From Chloranthus sessilifolius (taxonomy: Eukaryota; Streptophyta; Magnoliopsida; Chloranthales; Chloranthaceae): a stretch of DNA of 64,000 nt. Shown here in pieces: positions 10,443 to 23,800 of the stretch. Both the position numbers and the translations under genes were made by a program. The notes under the pieces are model-generated. The model was given only the letters and a program-made list of their open reading frames with translations. It was not told the DNA's origin and made no database searches. Positions within the stretch are counted from its first letter, which is position 1, and every line of letters begins with the position of its first letter. The stretch is taken from contig CM037588.1 of assembly GCA_021018995.1 (NCBI GenBank), positions 146,835,725 to 146,899,724 of the forward strand, read 5' to 3'.

Positions 10443-12992
10443 TGTAATATCTCGAAAAATTGAGCGTTTAACTTTAACCTCCGGAATCGTGCCCGATTAG
10501 TCATAGGGTTGACCAAGTGATGGTCAAACAATGCACTCATGGAGTGATGAACTGAAGTGGTGTGAATGTGACCTAAGTGTAGAGTATGGTGTTAAGTTAC
10601 AGTCACATACAACTATCTCTGGTGTATGTGCTTAACACCAAAACCGGAGAGAGGATATAAGGGTTTTAATAACCCTAAAATCCTTTTATTTTGGTTGGTG
10701 AAGGAATTAAGAAGAGAGAGAGAGGGAGAAAGCAAGAGGAGTTATTGAGGTAGGAGTGAATGCAAATCAAATGGCTGATTAGAGCATTTATTATCGGATT
10801 CAAAGCGATTTGGGATCGTTGAAGCAAAGGCTGGAACCCTAGCCATCAAACCCAACAAAGCAATCCTTTAAAGGGATTTATTGAGGTGAGTTTTAAATTG
10901 AAGTTAATGCATAGATTGTAGATCATGAAATTTAGTCAAGTAGGGTTAAAAGGATAGATTAAAGGCTTAGAAAAGAAAAGGAAAAGATTTAGAAGAACAG
11001 CCCGAAAGGGGTTGAATCTGGCCAAATCGACTAATCGAAATAGAGGTTCGATTAACCGATTTTGGCCCAAAAGTTGAAAAGTCAAGTATGCCCGATTTCG
11101 ATTAATCAAATTAGATTTCGATTAATCGATTTGGATGTTCGATTAATTGATTTGGAAATCGACTAATCGACTGGGTACCTCTAGTGGTTGGAAAAACTAG
11201 ACCTGGGGAAATCGACTAATCGAGTTGAGAAATCGATTAATCGATTTTGGATTTCGATTAATCGATTTGGAATCGACTAATCGATCTCGGACTTCGATTA
11301 CTCGATTTGAGAATCGATTTTGCTATGCTAGGGATTTCGATTAATCGATTTGGGATCGATTAATCGATTTTGGATTTCGATTAATCGATTTTGGGAATCG
11401 ATTAATCGATTTGGGTTTCAATTAATCGATTTTGGGAATCGATTAATCGAATTTGGCAAATTCAATTGATTTTTGAAATTTTCTTTGAGATTGAGGGAGG
11501 GTCTGGGACCTTCTTTATTACATCTTTAGTGATGTATTGCATGTGATATGATGTACTATAGGTGGTACGTGTGAAAGCAAGCACAAGGAGTTGCGTGGGA
11601 CCTTGATGCTTGGACCTTCAGAGAGTTGAGGTAGGGAACACCTTGAACATGTACTTTAATTGCAAGAGCATATATGTAGTGATATGTTATCATAATTGAA
11701 AATATTTTAACTATGAAAAGCTTTGTGAAAATGGGTGTGTGTATGACACCAAAAATGTGATAAAGGCATCTGTGTGATGCGAGTAACTAAGATCAAGTAA
11801 TCTAATAAGAATGAGACATCCTCAGTGGATGAGAAAGTAATAAAGGCATCAGTGTGATGTGAGTAAGATATACATCTCAGGGATGTATATATGATTGAAT
11901 AATTACTGTTGAGGCCTAACTGATATAAGATAGCACTTTACACGGTGAACAATTATATGTAAAGCACATGCTATTTTTGTTATTTGAGGTTTGATTAGGA
12001 TACCCCACCGACGTGGCGGGATACCCACGACTGACTCGGCAGGATATCCGTGACCGGTACGGCGGCCAATCCGTACACCAGTGCGGAGGCCTATCCGTAC
12101 ACAGTAAGCACATCCCAGGGATGTTGAGATGAGTTTTAACCTCACCGCCTATTGAGAAAGGGGCTTGGATCGTATTCCCAGGGAATACATTTTAACAACT
12201 GTCTATTTAGACAACGATGAAGGGTATCTCATCGGGGCTCGATGCTATATTGCTCGGGGATTACTTAAGTTGAAGATTTAAGTTTTACTTTAGGCCTGTT
12301 CAGTGTCATTCATGATAAATCAACAGTAAAGTAAGACATGCAAATTATCAGTAAACTTAAATGCAAATCATTAGCTTTTAAACTGTTTTACTAGCAAATG
12401 TATTGACACATCATGCTTGAATATCATGGAATATATGTGAGATTTTAATTTATATATTCGTTGTGCTTGTTCTCTATTGAGCTAGGATGTAGCTCACCCC
12501 TTTAGACTATACGTCGCAGGTCCTCTGTTAGCAGCAGCTGAGGCTTCTGGAGACGTTGATCCAGGTGATTCGGATTACGTGCCTGGAGACGAGTTGGAGC
12601 CTCCTCCCGAGGACTTCTTCTAGGAGACTCTGCTGTGTACTTTGACAGAGTGTAGTTTTGAGAACAGATTGTACGGCTTGGTATGTCAAGCCTTTATTTT
12701 TGTTAAAACAATGTAATTAAATTGATTTATTTTTTTTTGGCGAACCATCTGGGGTGATCTGTTTATCATCGATGGTTCGGATTAGTTCTCTGTTCATGCA
12801 GTGGCATGAAAGTAGAACTGTCTTTTATTCATGCTAGATGGGCATGATTACTTTTTCCCCTTTATGAAATTAATTGCTTTATCTCTTTATAATTACTTGT
12901 TATACCAATGTTCCGTGCATAGTTTTGGGGCACGGTCTGGAGGATCGTGCTGATGGCACGAGTTTCGAGGTGCCAAAATCCGGGCTGTCACA
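10443..12992 (+). mobile_element. Chromovirus-type solo LTR nested in another LTR
   Basis: It starts TGTAATATCTCGAAAAATTG and ends AAATCCGGGCTGTCACA. Flanks aaatc (10438-10442) and aaatt (12993-12997) match 4/5 as target duplication. It is collinear with the reverse complement of 1378-3895 along its length. TATA-like ggatataaggg lies near 10653. No polyprotein remnant is present, so it is a solo LTR of 2550 bp. Confidence 0.8.
11020..11470. repeat. Array of TCGATTAATCGA palindromes
   Basis: More than a dozen exact or one-off copies of TCGATTAATCGA (variants TCGACTAATCGA, TCGATTACTCGA, TCAATTAATCGA) lie between a TATA-like box and the ggtacgtgtg block. It is the counterpart of the array at 2850-3315. 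Confidence 0.9.
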
Positions 12993-13314
12993 AAATTATT
13001 GTTTTCTTGTACCTGATTGTTGAACTTGATTTAGAACTCGTGAGTTTGATTACTTTTGAAACTTAAAATCTTTTGAATTTTGAATACTGCATATTGTAAA
13101 CATTTGACTTGACATTGACTGCATGACTTTAAGATCTTTGCAATCGCACGAGAATTATCAGTACACTTCCTGAACCGACCCGATTATACAAAAATTCTTG
13201 ATCTACAACGGACAACCGATAAGTCTGAGAATGAAATAAGTATGTTGATTTAAGGTTCAGTTGAACGAACCCCTCCGCTCCTTGAACCGTGTTAACGATA
13301 AACTTGAAAGACAT

Positions 13315-13490
13315 AAGTGACCTTGCTAACGCAGTTTAGGGGCTTAGCACTCCGACACAAGTGACCCTGCTAACGCAGCTCAGGGGCTTGGCACTCCAGC
13401 ACGAGTGACCCTGCTAATGCAGCTCAGGGGCTTGATATTTCAGTACAAGTGACTATGTTAACGCAGCTCAGAGGCTTGACATCCCAATAT
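13315..13490 (+). repeat. Four 44-bp tandem units
   Basis: Each unit begins (a/g)agtgac and contains gctaacgcagctcaggggctt. Units start at 13315, 13359, 13403 and 13447, and a fifth aagtg follows at 13491. Confidence 0.9.
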
Positions 13491-14392
13491 AAGTGTTCAT
13501 TGAACGATGATGGTTAGATATGGGTTCTCATCGAAAATCTTCGGCTCCCAAGCTATAATTATTTCGGAGGTTATTTAAGTTATGATTTAAGTTACTTATT
13601 AAGATAAGATATTGTATGTTTTGATACGAAAATATTTTGTTGAACTCCGGCAATAAAATTCTATCCTAGCATGAAATTGTCTTTTATATCTGCTACGATA
13701 TCAATCATTTCATCTATGCTCTGTTTTCATTATTAAACCTGTTATGGAATCATGCCTTGTTTTTATTTCTAATTCTGTCATCAAATCCATGTTTTGTTTT
13801 CCACTTTTGATTTATCATTGAATCTACTGCTCTATTTCGGCTCTTGAATTCTATCACTAATCTATGCATTGATATAATAAATTATAAATGATATTAAAAT
13901 TTCTCTATTGGGTTTAGATTGTTAGGTCATCCCGACTATACGTCACAGGTACAGGTTGCGGCCAGAACCTAGGGTTTGAGGAAACCCTCGAGTCGGTGCC
14001 GGAGAAGGAAGCGGATCTTTCGCATTAGGGATTTTACCCATAGTTTATCGATATCAGACTGAGTATTTTGTGAATTTCATACTTTAGACTTGGTACATTT
14101 TGGGGATAATTTCTTTTGTGTACAGTTGTTACCACTACTGTTTAGGTGGCGGTCGACTGTCGTCGGTGGTTGGTTTATTTTGGTATTTTTCTCTTTGTCT
14201 ATAACGTAAATAAGAATCATGTTTTGCCTATATGTTATATTTGCTTTAATTTCTGCTCCGTGTGGATGTACCAAGTATATTCTGTATTCAGATTGCGTTC
14301 GGCGATCTGGCGGTCCGAACTTTCCCATTTGATTTAAAGTTAAAGAAAAAAAAATCTCAGAAAATTATGTTAGGAAAATCCGAGCTGTCACA

Positions 14393-15698
14393 TACTCACC
14401 ACTCATTGCATTTTTTGACATGATATTATAGACGTAGTGATTCAAATCCTTATTCACGTCTCCCGTTCTTAACCTAGTTCACATTAAGATTGTACTACGT
14501 GTCAACAGTGTCAAAAACGGACTAGCTAGAAGTTTTACAGAGTTTTTCTAAGAAAACTGAACCAAACAAAAACGGATTAAATCGATCGATCGATTTCCAA
14601 AGCAGGGAAATTCAATCGATCAATCTCTCAGAATATGTATTTTTCAATCCCTATTTCACACGATTCGATCGATCAATTTCATATCGATCGATCGGTTTCA
14701 AATTTGATCGTTCGATTCCTTCAGAAATCTTGCATCTCTCAGTCCTGGCAAAATCGATTGATTTCCAAAATCGATCGCTCAATTTTGATAGATTCTGTAG
14801 CCCATTCGGGCTTCTTTTCCTCGATTTATTTTCCTTAAAATGAATCCACTACAACACAAATTCCATCCACACATCTATCTGAGCTTAAAGTAGACATCTA
14901 CTACACAAACACACAAGATTGATCACCTTTTCTTGGCCGATTACGTGACTTTTGAGAAAGGTTGCCAAAGAGGATTTCGATGTCGAATTCATGGATTCTT
15001 ATGGCGATTGAATCGGAACGAAGCTCAACGAAGTTCCTTATCTAGAACAATTGTTCTCCACTTCCTCAATTCGTGGATTGCGCGTCCACAATGATCGGTT
15101 CACCATCGATTAAACCCACACTCTCTTGTTCTCATCGATCCATTCAATGTCGTAGTTCAAGGTTTCTCCGCAGTTGAGAGTGCGAGAGTGATTGGAAACT
15201 TAGGTGATTCTTGTGAAGGAGACGAAGGAACTTGCGGAGCAATCTAGCGACTTTGGTCTCACGAGAGGGTTAATGGAGAGGGAATTTGCTCTTCTCCTCT
15301 CTTTCTTATAAAGCAAATCAAATAAAAATAAATGTTTTGATATTTATTCAAAAATCTTATCCACTTGAATTGGGTGTTGGGCATGCATACCTTGAGTCGG
15401 TGCACGCACTACAAAAAATAAGACTATTAGCTATTATTAGTCTTGTCGCTATAAAAAATTGTCGCTATTAGTCTTGCCGCTACCAACAATTGCCTTAATA
15501 GCAAGTGCCGCTAAAACACCTTATTTTTATGGTGACGAGTCTGACATCAAAGATCAAAATGACCTCAAACTCACTTTTCACACACATCACACTTCTATCA
15601 AATATTTATTCTAAAAGTTTAAGACGGCGCAGGTCATCGTGCCGAACTCGCACATGTGTAGGGCGCGCTCGGTTTTCAAAATTTTTCGAGACATTACA
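14393..15698 (-). repeat. Inverted partial copy of the 9126 LTR
   Basis: Read on the minus strand it starts TGTAATGTCTCGAAAAATTT (15698) and follows 9126-10285 block by block: gcgcgccctacacatgtgcgag, the tcttctcctctc/attagcg region, the gaacaattgttctaga palindrome, the ATCGATCGAT array, then aacgggagacgtga. At 14393-14445 a ~50-bp piece instead matches about 10328-10376 in direct orientation; the switch is at gattcaaatc. A CACTA MITE is inserted at 15407-15534. Confidence 0.75.
15407..15534. mobile_element. CACTA-type MITE, copy 1, TSD acg
   Basis: Ends CACTACAAAAAATAAG and, inverted, CACCATAAAAATAAGG. The 3-bp target duplication acg lies at 15404-15406 and 15535-15537. The interior repeats a (t/g)ccgctattagtcttg(t/c)cgctacca unit. 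Length 128 bp. Copies 2 and 3 are at 25548 and 29328. Confidence 0.88.
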
Positions 15699-16737
15699 AT
15701 TAATCCTAAGGTTAATCCCAAATAAGTAGATAAGGTTGTCTTAATGATGATGATGACGACTATGATCATAGGAGTCAATCTGGATACTGTTTAGATAGCA
15801 TTCGAGCCGATTGTAGGTACTTACCCACTCATGTGGTAGAGTCAATATCGATTCGACAAAATGATTAATGATTGGATTGACACAACTATTTATGAGCACA
15901 CAAATTCGTGGAAGGTTACTCTTTACCTTTAACCGATTCGGCTCTAAAAAAGATTAGTACATATGGTTCAAGTCTGAACGAAGATGGCGCTCCAGACGAG
16001 TATCTTACACCAAGCTGGCAGCACTTAGCCCATAACTCACTTTGAGCTGTCTTGATCATCTGATTATAACCCACGTTTTGCAAAGGGCCTTAATCGGATG
16101 GTTAGAATCCTTTGATCAGCATTGTATTGTCTGCATTCCATCCACTCATGGCCTCAAACTTAACGACGTCACGGCTGATGGTGATGGGCCACATGTACAT
16201 ATAAATGAGGGGAGCATTGAAGCGCGGTTGGCTCCTTGTGGACAATACGGACTTTGTCAGCAGTCACCGTTCCGCGCTAGGCTTATTTATGAACCGGACC
16301 GACACAGCACGGGCCCCATAGACCATTTCGGATCTCTATGCTATTTAAAATCGGTGCATATCTCAAGGTCCACTTCACCGGACGACAGACACTTGAATCA
16401 CTAGTTGTCCTCAGTGAGCAGTCGGCTCATTGTAGACAAAAAGAGAAATGACTCGTTCCTCCAACAAGCTGCCTCGTTCAACGGGTCAGACCGGGTCGGG
16501 TTCCATTTGGGCTTTAGTTAAGATTGATTATTTCACTTACCCTAAAAATAGTCCTGGGGGTCCTTTCGGGATCGGTTTTCTTATTTAAGCCCAAACCTGA
16601 GACGGTTCGGGTTGGGCTCGACTCCTGCCAACCTTCCATTTTCCTTTAAAATGATCAGGCTTGGCCATACAGAGCCGGCCTTTGATGGGCCCGGATTGTA
16701 ATATATTTTCAATGAAAAGTAAGCCCGAAGAGAGAGG
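15699..16737 (+). other. Intergenic region upstream of the receptor kinase
   Basis: No gene is supported. A possible 120-codon frame at 16042-16404 has no ATG start and no recognisable domain. The segment is less A/T-rich than the surrounding transposons and probably holds the distal promoter of the kinase gene. Confidence 0.4.
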
Positions 16738-16747
16738 GATATAAAAG
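16738..16747 (+). promoter_or_regulatory. Candidate TATA box of the receptor kinase gene
   Basis: GATATAAAAG lies 335 bp before the ATG at 17082, after a purine-rich gaagagagaggg stretch. If used, it implies a 5' UTR of about 300 nt with no visible intron. Only sequence resemblance supports it. Confidence 0.45.
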
Positions 16748-17081
16748 TCTTCCAGGCTCTGGCTTTTTAACTTCAGATGATCGAAATGTTGCCTGAGCCG
16801 GGTCAGGCCGGCCTGGTCTCAGGGTGAAGCCCGTCCCGTTGATAATTATACTCTCCATTGGTTACTTAGGCCTAAGCATAGCCGTCGAGGTCGGCCATTA
16901 CAAATAACAAGAACAAAACTAGAACAATCCGACACTCGCCTGCTTCTATCAATCAACATTACAATAATAGAATAGATCGAGTTCCTGACTCTGTTCCAAA
17001 AATCTAAGACAAAATCTAACTTCTTCAACAATAAAACCCCATCTTACCAACACCAATCTAAGCTACTGTTTGTTACGAGCA

Positions 17082-20000
17082 ATGGGTATCACAGAAAATG
17101 CATCTAATTCTCTTCTGCCTCTCCTCCTCCTCTCAATATTTCTCTCTAAATTTTGCACTGTTATGAGTTCCATGACCATTGAAGCTGCCCAATACATTAG
17201 AGACGGCGACAAAATGGTTTCGAAAGGTGGATTCTTCGAATTAGGCTTCTTTAGTCCAGGCAATTCCACGAACCGATACCTCGGGATTTGGTACGGCAGA
17301 CAGCCAGTTCAGACTGTTGTGTGGGTTGCTAATCGAGAACACCCAGTTACAGATTCTTCCGGAGGTTTTAAGATGGGTAGCGATGGAAATCTAATGGTGT
17401 TAGACAGAAAAGGACACGTTTATTGGTCGTCGAATGGTTCATTTCAATCGAAAGATGCAATTGGAGAGCTGTTAGATACGGGTAATCTCGTATTAAGAGA
17501 ACGAGAGTCGCATGTTACCGAAAGTTTCTTATGGCAAAGCTTTGATCACCCATCTGATACTTTCTTGCCCAGTATGAAGTTTTGGTTAGATTTAAAAACA
17601 GGCGAAACCCAGCTTCTGAAGTCATGGAAGAGCCCGAACGATCCATCGCCGGGCAATTTTTCTGTGGGTTTCGATCCCAAAAAGGTTGCCCAAATAGTGA
17701 TCTGGAACAATAATAGAAGATTTTGGAGGAGCGGGCAGTGGAACGGGCAGAGTCTAACCGGAGTACAGGATATGTCGTCGTTCTATTTATATGGTTTCAA
17801 TGTCGTAACAGACGAAGAACAAGGGAAGGTCTACTGTATCTATTCAAACATAAATCAATCTATGCTATCTAGATTCACTTTGAGTTCGTCGGGGCAAATC
17901 CAGCGCGATTATTGGGTTGAAGACCAATGGTACATTGTTTGGTCCCAACCCAATAAAGAATGCGAATTTTATGGCAAGTGCGGTCCCAACAGCAGCTGTG
18001 ACCAGGCCCGAAATCCTCTTTGCAGTTGTTTGCTGGGTTTCAAACCGGCGTCGCCACGAGATTGGAGCTCGGGGAATTGGAGTGGTGGGTGTGTGAGGAG
18101 AAGAGAATTGGATTGTAAGAATGGGAGTGGAACATCTGATGGGTATATGAAGCTGCTCGGGATGAAATTGCCTGACGCTTCTAATCGAGCCGCCGCCGCC
18201 CTCATCGAGAGTGCTGGAGATTGCCAAATGCACTGCACTCGAAATTGTTCTTGCATTGCCTATGCTTATGATAGTGGATTGGGGTGTTTGTTGTGGAGTG
18301 GAGATTTGAAGGATGTTCAGAAGTTCCCCAAAGGTGGCCAAGTTCTTCACCTACGTTTAGCATATGAGGAATTAGGTACGTTGCTTTTGAACCGTTAACT
18401 GAGATTTGAATATTTAAACTGCACCAAATCCAGTCAAAAACTGACTTCTATCAATCTCTGGGTCACAAAAAAACGTGACCTAGCTTTTCCATAGAATTTT
18501 CTGGCTAAAAGCTGCTTCATAAGCTCCACAATTATCCATTTTTCACGGATATCATTATGGAAATAATGTTTTAAGGGCCATTTTCCATCAAAAAAAATCT
18601 AATTAGATTAGATTAATCACAATCTCGGTAAGTTAAATCACAATCAGAGTTATGCTATGTTAATAAGGGCAATGGTCAGGTCCAACTGGTTGAACAGATC
18701 TGCAGCCGTTGGATATGAGGGAATCTTGACTACATATCATCCTAAAAAATTAGAAATCGTGGAAGTCAATAATCTATTATATCCAATCGCTGCATATCTG
18801 GTTGAACAAAAAATCACACGTTGTTAATTATTTTGCCCCAAATTATGATCATTGTCTTAAGACTTAAGGGATAACATCGTTAATCTAATCTAATTAAATT
18901 TGGGTGGCTTTATTTGCAGCCCACAAAACTTCAGCCTCAGCACACTAGTTGCAGTCGCTCTAAGTTTTGTGAGTTGCAAATAAAACGAACCTTTCAATGA
19001 AACCCATGTGTGCGTTGAGGCTGGTCCTATATCATTTAACGGCCTATGTTAAGTGTACCTTTATTTATAAACCGGGATTCTTTCTGCTCTACCCGGTTTC
19101 CTGTGCGAAAATGATTTTTTTTTAATCAGACAATGAAAATCACTTTTATTCCAATCATCAGCTAGTACATGAGCGCCTGATGGTAGGCCTATGATCTTAA
19201 CACTTGAGCGTCTGATGATAGGTCCATAATCTAAAGATCTATTATGTGGAAGAATGGGACCAAGATCTATCTCTATCATCGGATTCAAATAATTCAACAG
19301 TAATAGCATGTAAAAGCTAAGTTGACAAGATCTTGATTGTAAAAAAAAGGTGCCCTTTAGTGTTTTTTGAGCTTTTCCCAGCCTTAACTATGTTTGAGGG
19401 ATTTCCTTGAAACTCTTATATTCTGAGACTTTTAGAGTTAGAAAGCGACACATTGATTTCATAGCAAAACACTCAACCTTGAAACTCGTATTTTCTGAGT
19501 TTTTAGAGTGAAAGCAACATATTGATTTCATAGCAAAACACTCATAAATACTCACATTTTGAGATCAGAACGTTAAAGGCAAGATACTCCTCTAAACCAG
19601 AACGTGAAAATTCATGAGCATAGAAATTTGTATCTTTTTTAGAAAAAGTTTATAAAAACACAAAATTTGATCAAACTCAAAAGCACATCTCATAAAAGGT
19701 AGGAATCTAAATTAGCTCATAATCTACAAGATTCCGAACTGATAAGATTTTGAGCTTTGTTGGTGAAAAGCTCCGATTCACCCGAACGAGCCCTTATGAA
19801 GTGTTCACCTTGTTATAATTCAAAATACATGCATCAACTGATGAGAATACTTTTGACTATGAAGGTGAGACGAGACAGGAATTCACGTTCATCCTACTGA
19901 TGATTGTGTTAGCAGCCGTTATGTTGGTTCTCTACTCCTTGTACATGTGGTGGTGGATTTCAAAAGAAAGAGGTAAATACTACCATCATCTTCTTTTTCT

Positions 20001-20787
20001 CTGTTTCGTTTGATTTATTTATTTTTTTGGGTGGGCCGGGGGAAGGGTGATGGATTGGGAAGAGACTGACCAATCCACTATAAGACCGTTGGGTCTCATA
20101 TGAGATTTGATCAATCAGTCTTATAAGTGGACTGATTGGTGTCATATGCGACGAACTGATTTACTTCATATGGGATCTAAAGGCATTTTCTTCTAACTTA
20201 CTTTTTCACTTAAATTGAATTTAAGCACATGCTTAGACTCTTTTTGTGTTGGTTTTTAAAGGGAAGAAACAAGTAAAAAATTTGGTACTCTATTAAGTGA
20301 CAAACAATAAGATGAGACCCTGTTAGATAAGATATAGGAAACCCTATGATAAAAAATTCTTATATTAATGGTGTAACCAAGGATCAAAATATCAGTTTTT
20401 CGATACCTATCGTCCTGGCCTCTGGGACGATATGTATCGGGTATCGTCCGATACATTCAATATTTTTTTTTCCAAAAAAATCTCAAAAAATATTTTAAAA
20501 ATCAGAAAAATTAGATTATACACCATTAGGTCATACCGGGCAGTTGTACAGCTAAAATTTTTTCCCGACCCGACCCATGGACATACCCATTACTTACACG
20601 TGCACCTTCCATAGTACACGTGGCATGCCTCCCACTAAAGATAGACAATACCAACCCACGTCTCATCTTCCACAGCCTTAAACCCACAATACCAACCTTC
20701 GTCTCATCTTCCGCCGACTTCCACGACCTTAAACCCACGTCTCATCTTCCACCGCCTTAAACCCAATAACTAGCAAACAAAAAGGGT

Positions 20788-20851
<64 letters not shown>

Positions 20852-23800
20852 GAACAAAATTTGTTAAACTAAGAAAGAAAAGAAAGGAGCGGGAACTGGC
20901 TCAACTGATGGATAAGGCAAAGAACTTCCTAGTAGAGAAGATAGCTCACATGGATCGGTGAAGCTAATCTCACTGACTGATTGGTGAAGCACGTTAGTAG
21001 AGATTTGGTCACTTTCCATGGGTAGCTTTCTGTCACAAATCCCTATAACCATGATATCCCCATTTGCGAGATCTCGTAGAACACATAGAACACGTACCTT
21101 CTCTAGGTTATTCGGCGTCAATTCGGCTTCAAAACAACAACTATGTACTCTCCGGTGGAACCACAACAACAAGAAAAGGGAACAAATGGGTTGTTGTAGA
21201 ACAAAACCCGAAAAAGAGGGTTTTAAACCCTTTTCGTGCTTTAAATCCAAAGAGGGGACCCACACACAAAATTCAAAATATTGATAATTTGAATGTATCT
21301 TCCGATACGGTCAAATTATCGTCCTTATCGGACGATAGTTTATTTTTTTTTTTAAATGCTTTAAAATGCATCAAATTATCGGACGACAATTTCAAATTAT
21401 CGATCGATAATTTGAAGTTATCGTCCGATACGGGCAATACGGGTGATAAATTGCCCGTATCGGACAATAATTACTATATTATTAAGGGGGTATGATACAA
21501 GGGCATTGTATCGTACCGCCGAGGTCTAAAACCGATACGTATTGGTTTCGGACGATATTTTGACCAATGGGTGTAACAGTCCCAATTTTTTAATGATAAA
21601 GTTGAATTTCATTAAACAAATACAATTACAACTCAGGCTGAAAGAGAGACCGAAAGAGAGCGAAGAGCTCGCAAAAAAGACAAGCAAGAGGGAAAAACAA
21701 CGCCAAAAATATCCCCCCGCACGATTGTTGAACTTACATTTGCTGTAAAAAATTGCTCCCAATCGACGAGTTTAACTTTCCTTGGAAAATCCCGACTGAG
21801 TGTAGCAGTTGTACTCCTTTCTTTAAGAATTCAAAAAAGTCAATGCTTGTTATATCATGCGAAAATTTGATTGTCACTAATTATAAGGCGAAAAGATTTG
21901 TTTTCCGGGGTGTTGATAGTGGTAAAATCCTTTGTGGAAAAAGTTTTGACTCTCCCTGAACCTATTCCGGGTTGGGTTTTGGTTTGAGTATCTCATCCTG
22001 GTCATATCTGGGCCAAATTCGGATTGATTTCTAATCGGGCTGCATGAGGGCTTAAATTTTAGAGTTAAATTAATCGCGCATATCAAAAGCCCGGCTGGGC
22101 CCGTTGGCGGCCGTACATTTTGAGTCATCTTGTAGCTAGGTATAATTTTGTTACTGAGTTTAACTCCTTTGTTTCATTTAGGATTGAGGAGGGGAGCACA
22201 CAGAGGAATGCTGCTATTGAAAATGGGTAGCAATAAAGAATCAAATAGACACTTTCTAGATGAAAATAAACTTGAAGGTGTGAGCCAGGAAAAGGGCCCC
22301 GAGCTGCCCTTGTTTGGTTTGGATACTGTGAGAGCTGCCACAAATGACTTTTGTGAAGAAAATAAGCTTGGAGAAGGAGGCTTTGGTCCTGTCTACAAGG
22401 TAGACTTCTTTTATCTCTTCATTTCATAGGTAATTAACTATAGGGCACTTTTATTTACAACATATATTTTTCTTCTCAGCCCTAAGTTCGTGTGCGCAAA
22501 TAATTGACTACTTTGAACTAAATGATGGAGATCATTTTTCGTTTCAAACTTCCACACAATAGATCTTGAGATCATAGGCCTGCCATCAAACGATCTAATT
22601 TTTATTTCACATGGCATACGTCTAAAAAAATGAACATAATCATGGGCATAGTTCGCGGATTATTTTTCGGGATGTTTGCCACATGGAATCAAAATACGAA
22701 TGTTTGATTATCTATTTTGACGGTGCATGTGACAACCCGATTTTCCCTAAGCACAAATTTCTATATAATATTTCTTTTTCTTTCTTATGTCTCAAAACTC
22801 AGAGAAAATCGGACCGAGAGATCATACTTCACAATCCAAATACATAAATTACTTGATATTCCCACATATTAGTGTGAAAAGCAAAACAGATATCATACAT
22901 ATGCGTAACAGATATCACAAGGTAGATCTAACCTTCTACATATGCACAACATATATCTAGAATAACAAGAAGGTCTAAAAGAAAGTCATCGGTGATGACA
23001 GACCATTACCTAAACAGGGCATATAAACATACCTATAAAAACTACTCTTAACATTGTATTTAGTTATAGGACATACTAAGTCCAAATCTAGGGTCCTCAA
23101 AAAGTCCACCTCACAAACTTAAAACATGACTAGCCCAATCCTCACCTAAGGTAAAATTCTCCAAATCAGAGATCCCAAGCCTTTCCTCAAAGTCCGCTCC
23201 TAATCCTCACTTGTACCTGTGACGTATAGTCGAGGGATTAGCTATATCTAAGTTTAGTAAGGAAACATCAATAACATGTATATCATCACATCACATATAT
23301 ATATCTCATGACATAATCGAATATGCTTTTCAAATAAACGTTCACAATTTAAAAGTATTTGACTTGAAACAAAACTGACATCTCATGCAAATTTTAAAGC
23401 TTAACACATTATTTCCAAAACTTATTCTCATAATTAACAAAAGAAAACTTAAACTGATCACTTAAATAGTCCCTCGAACATATACAGCATCGAGGGCCCC
23501 AATGAAAATACCCACCATCGTCGTTCACATGAACCATTTGAATAGTTCCTAAAGTCTTTTGAAAGATGGACGCTTGTGTCGAATACAATTACCTTTGTCC
23601 GGTATTATTCATAGAATCACAAGGGTTGCATGGATATCCCGCCGTACCGGTCACGGATATCTTACCGTGTCGGTTACAGTTATACCGCCAAGTTGGTCGG
23701 GTATTTACACAATCAACCTTAAATCATAGTGCATACATATAGCTTATCGCCGTGTAATGTGATAATCATAATTAGTTTGAAGTTCTCACATGTTTCATAC

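Larger units (their letters stand above)
9126..14392 (+). repeat. Chromovirus 3' LTR, interrupted by a nested solo LTR
   Basis: It starts TGTAACGTTCTGAAAATTT just after a polypurine tract and ends AAAATCCGAGCTGTCACA at 14392. The nested LTR 10443-12992 interrupts it, leaving about 2.7 kb of its own sequence. Family marks: a TATA-like ctttataag near 9391, an ATCGATCGAT array (9925-10145), four 44-bp tandem units (13315-13490) and the ccgactatacgtcacaggt block near 13930. Confidence 0.7.
20378..21565. mobile_element. Fold-back Mutator-like element in intron 2
   Basis: Left end CAAGGATCAAAATATCAG; right end, inverted, GGTCAAAATATCGTCCG. Flanks aatggtgtaac (20367-20377) and aatgggtgtaac (21566-21577) differ by one base, which fits an 11-12 bp target duplication. 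The interior has cgatac/gtatcg palindromes near both ends, a long AT microsatellite and a middle part with overlapping frames of 88-143 codons on both strands (20864-21495) without recognisable domains. The middle could be captured host DNA (Pack-MULE style), but this is unproven. Length 1188 bp. Ends match the 206-bp element at 5387. Confidence 0.6.

Noticed and set aside
16042-16404. 120-codon frame upstream of the kinase
   Set aside because: No ATG start, no domain, no splice context; treated as chance.
17865-18350. 161-codon frame antisense to kinase exon 1
   Set aside because: It is a shadow of the conserved lectin/PAN coding frame on the other strand.
20864-21265. 133-codon minus-strand ORF
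   Set aside because: Lies inside a fold-back transposon, overlaps plus-strand frames and has no recognisable domain; noted only as possible captured DNA.
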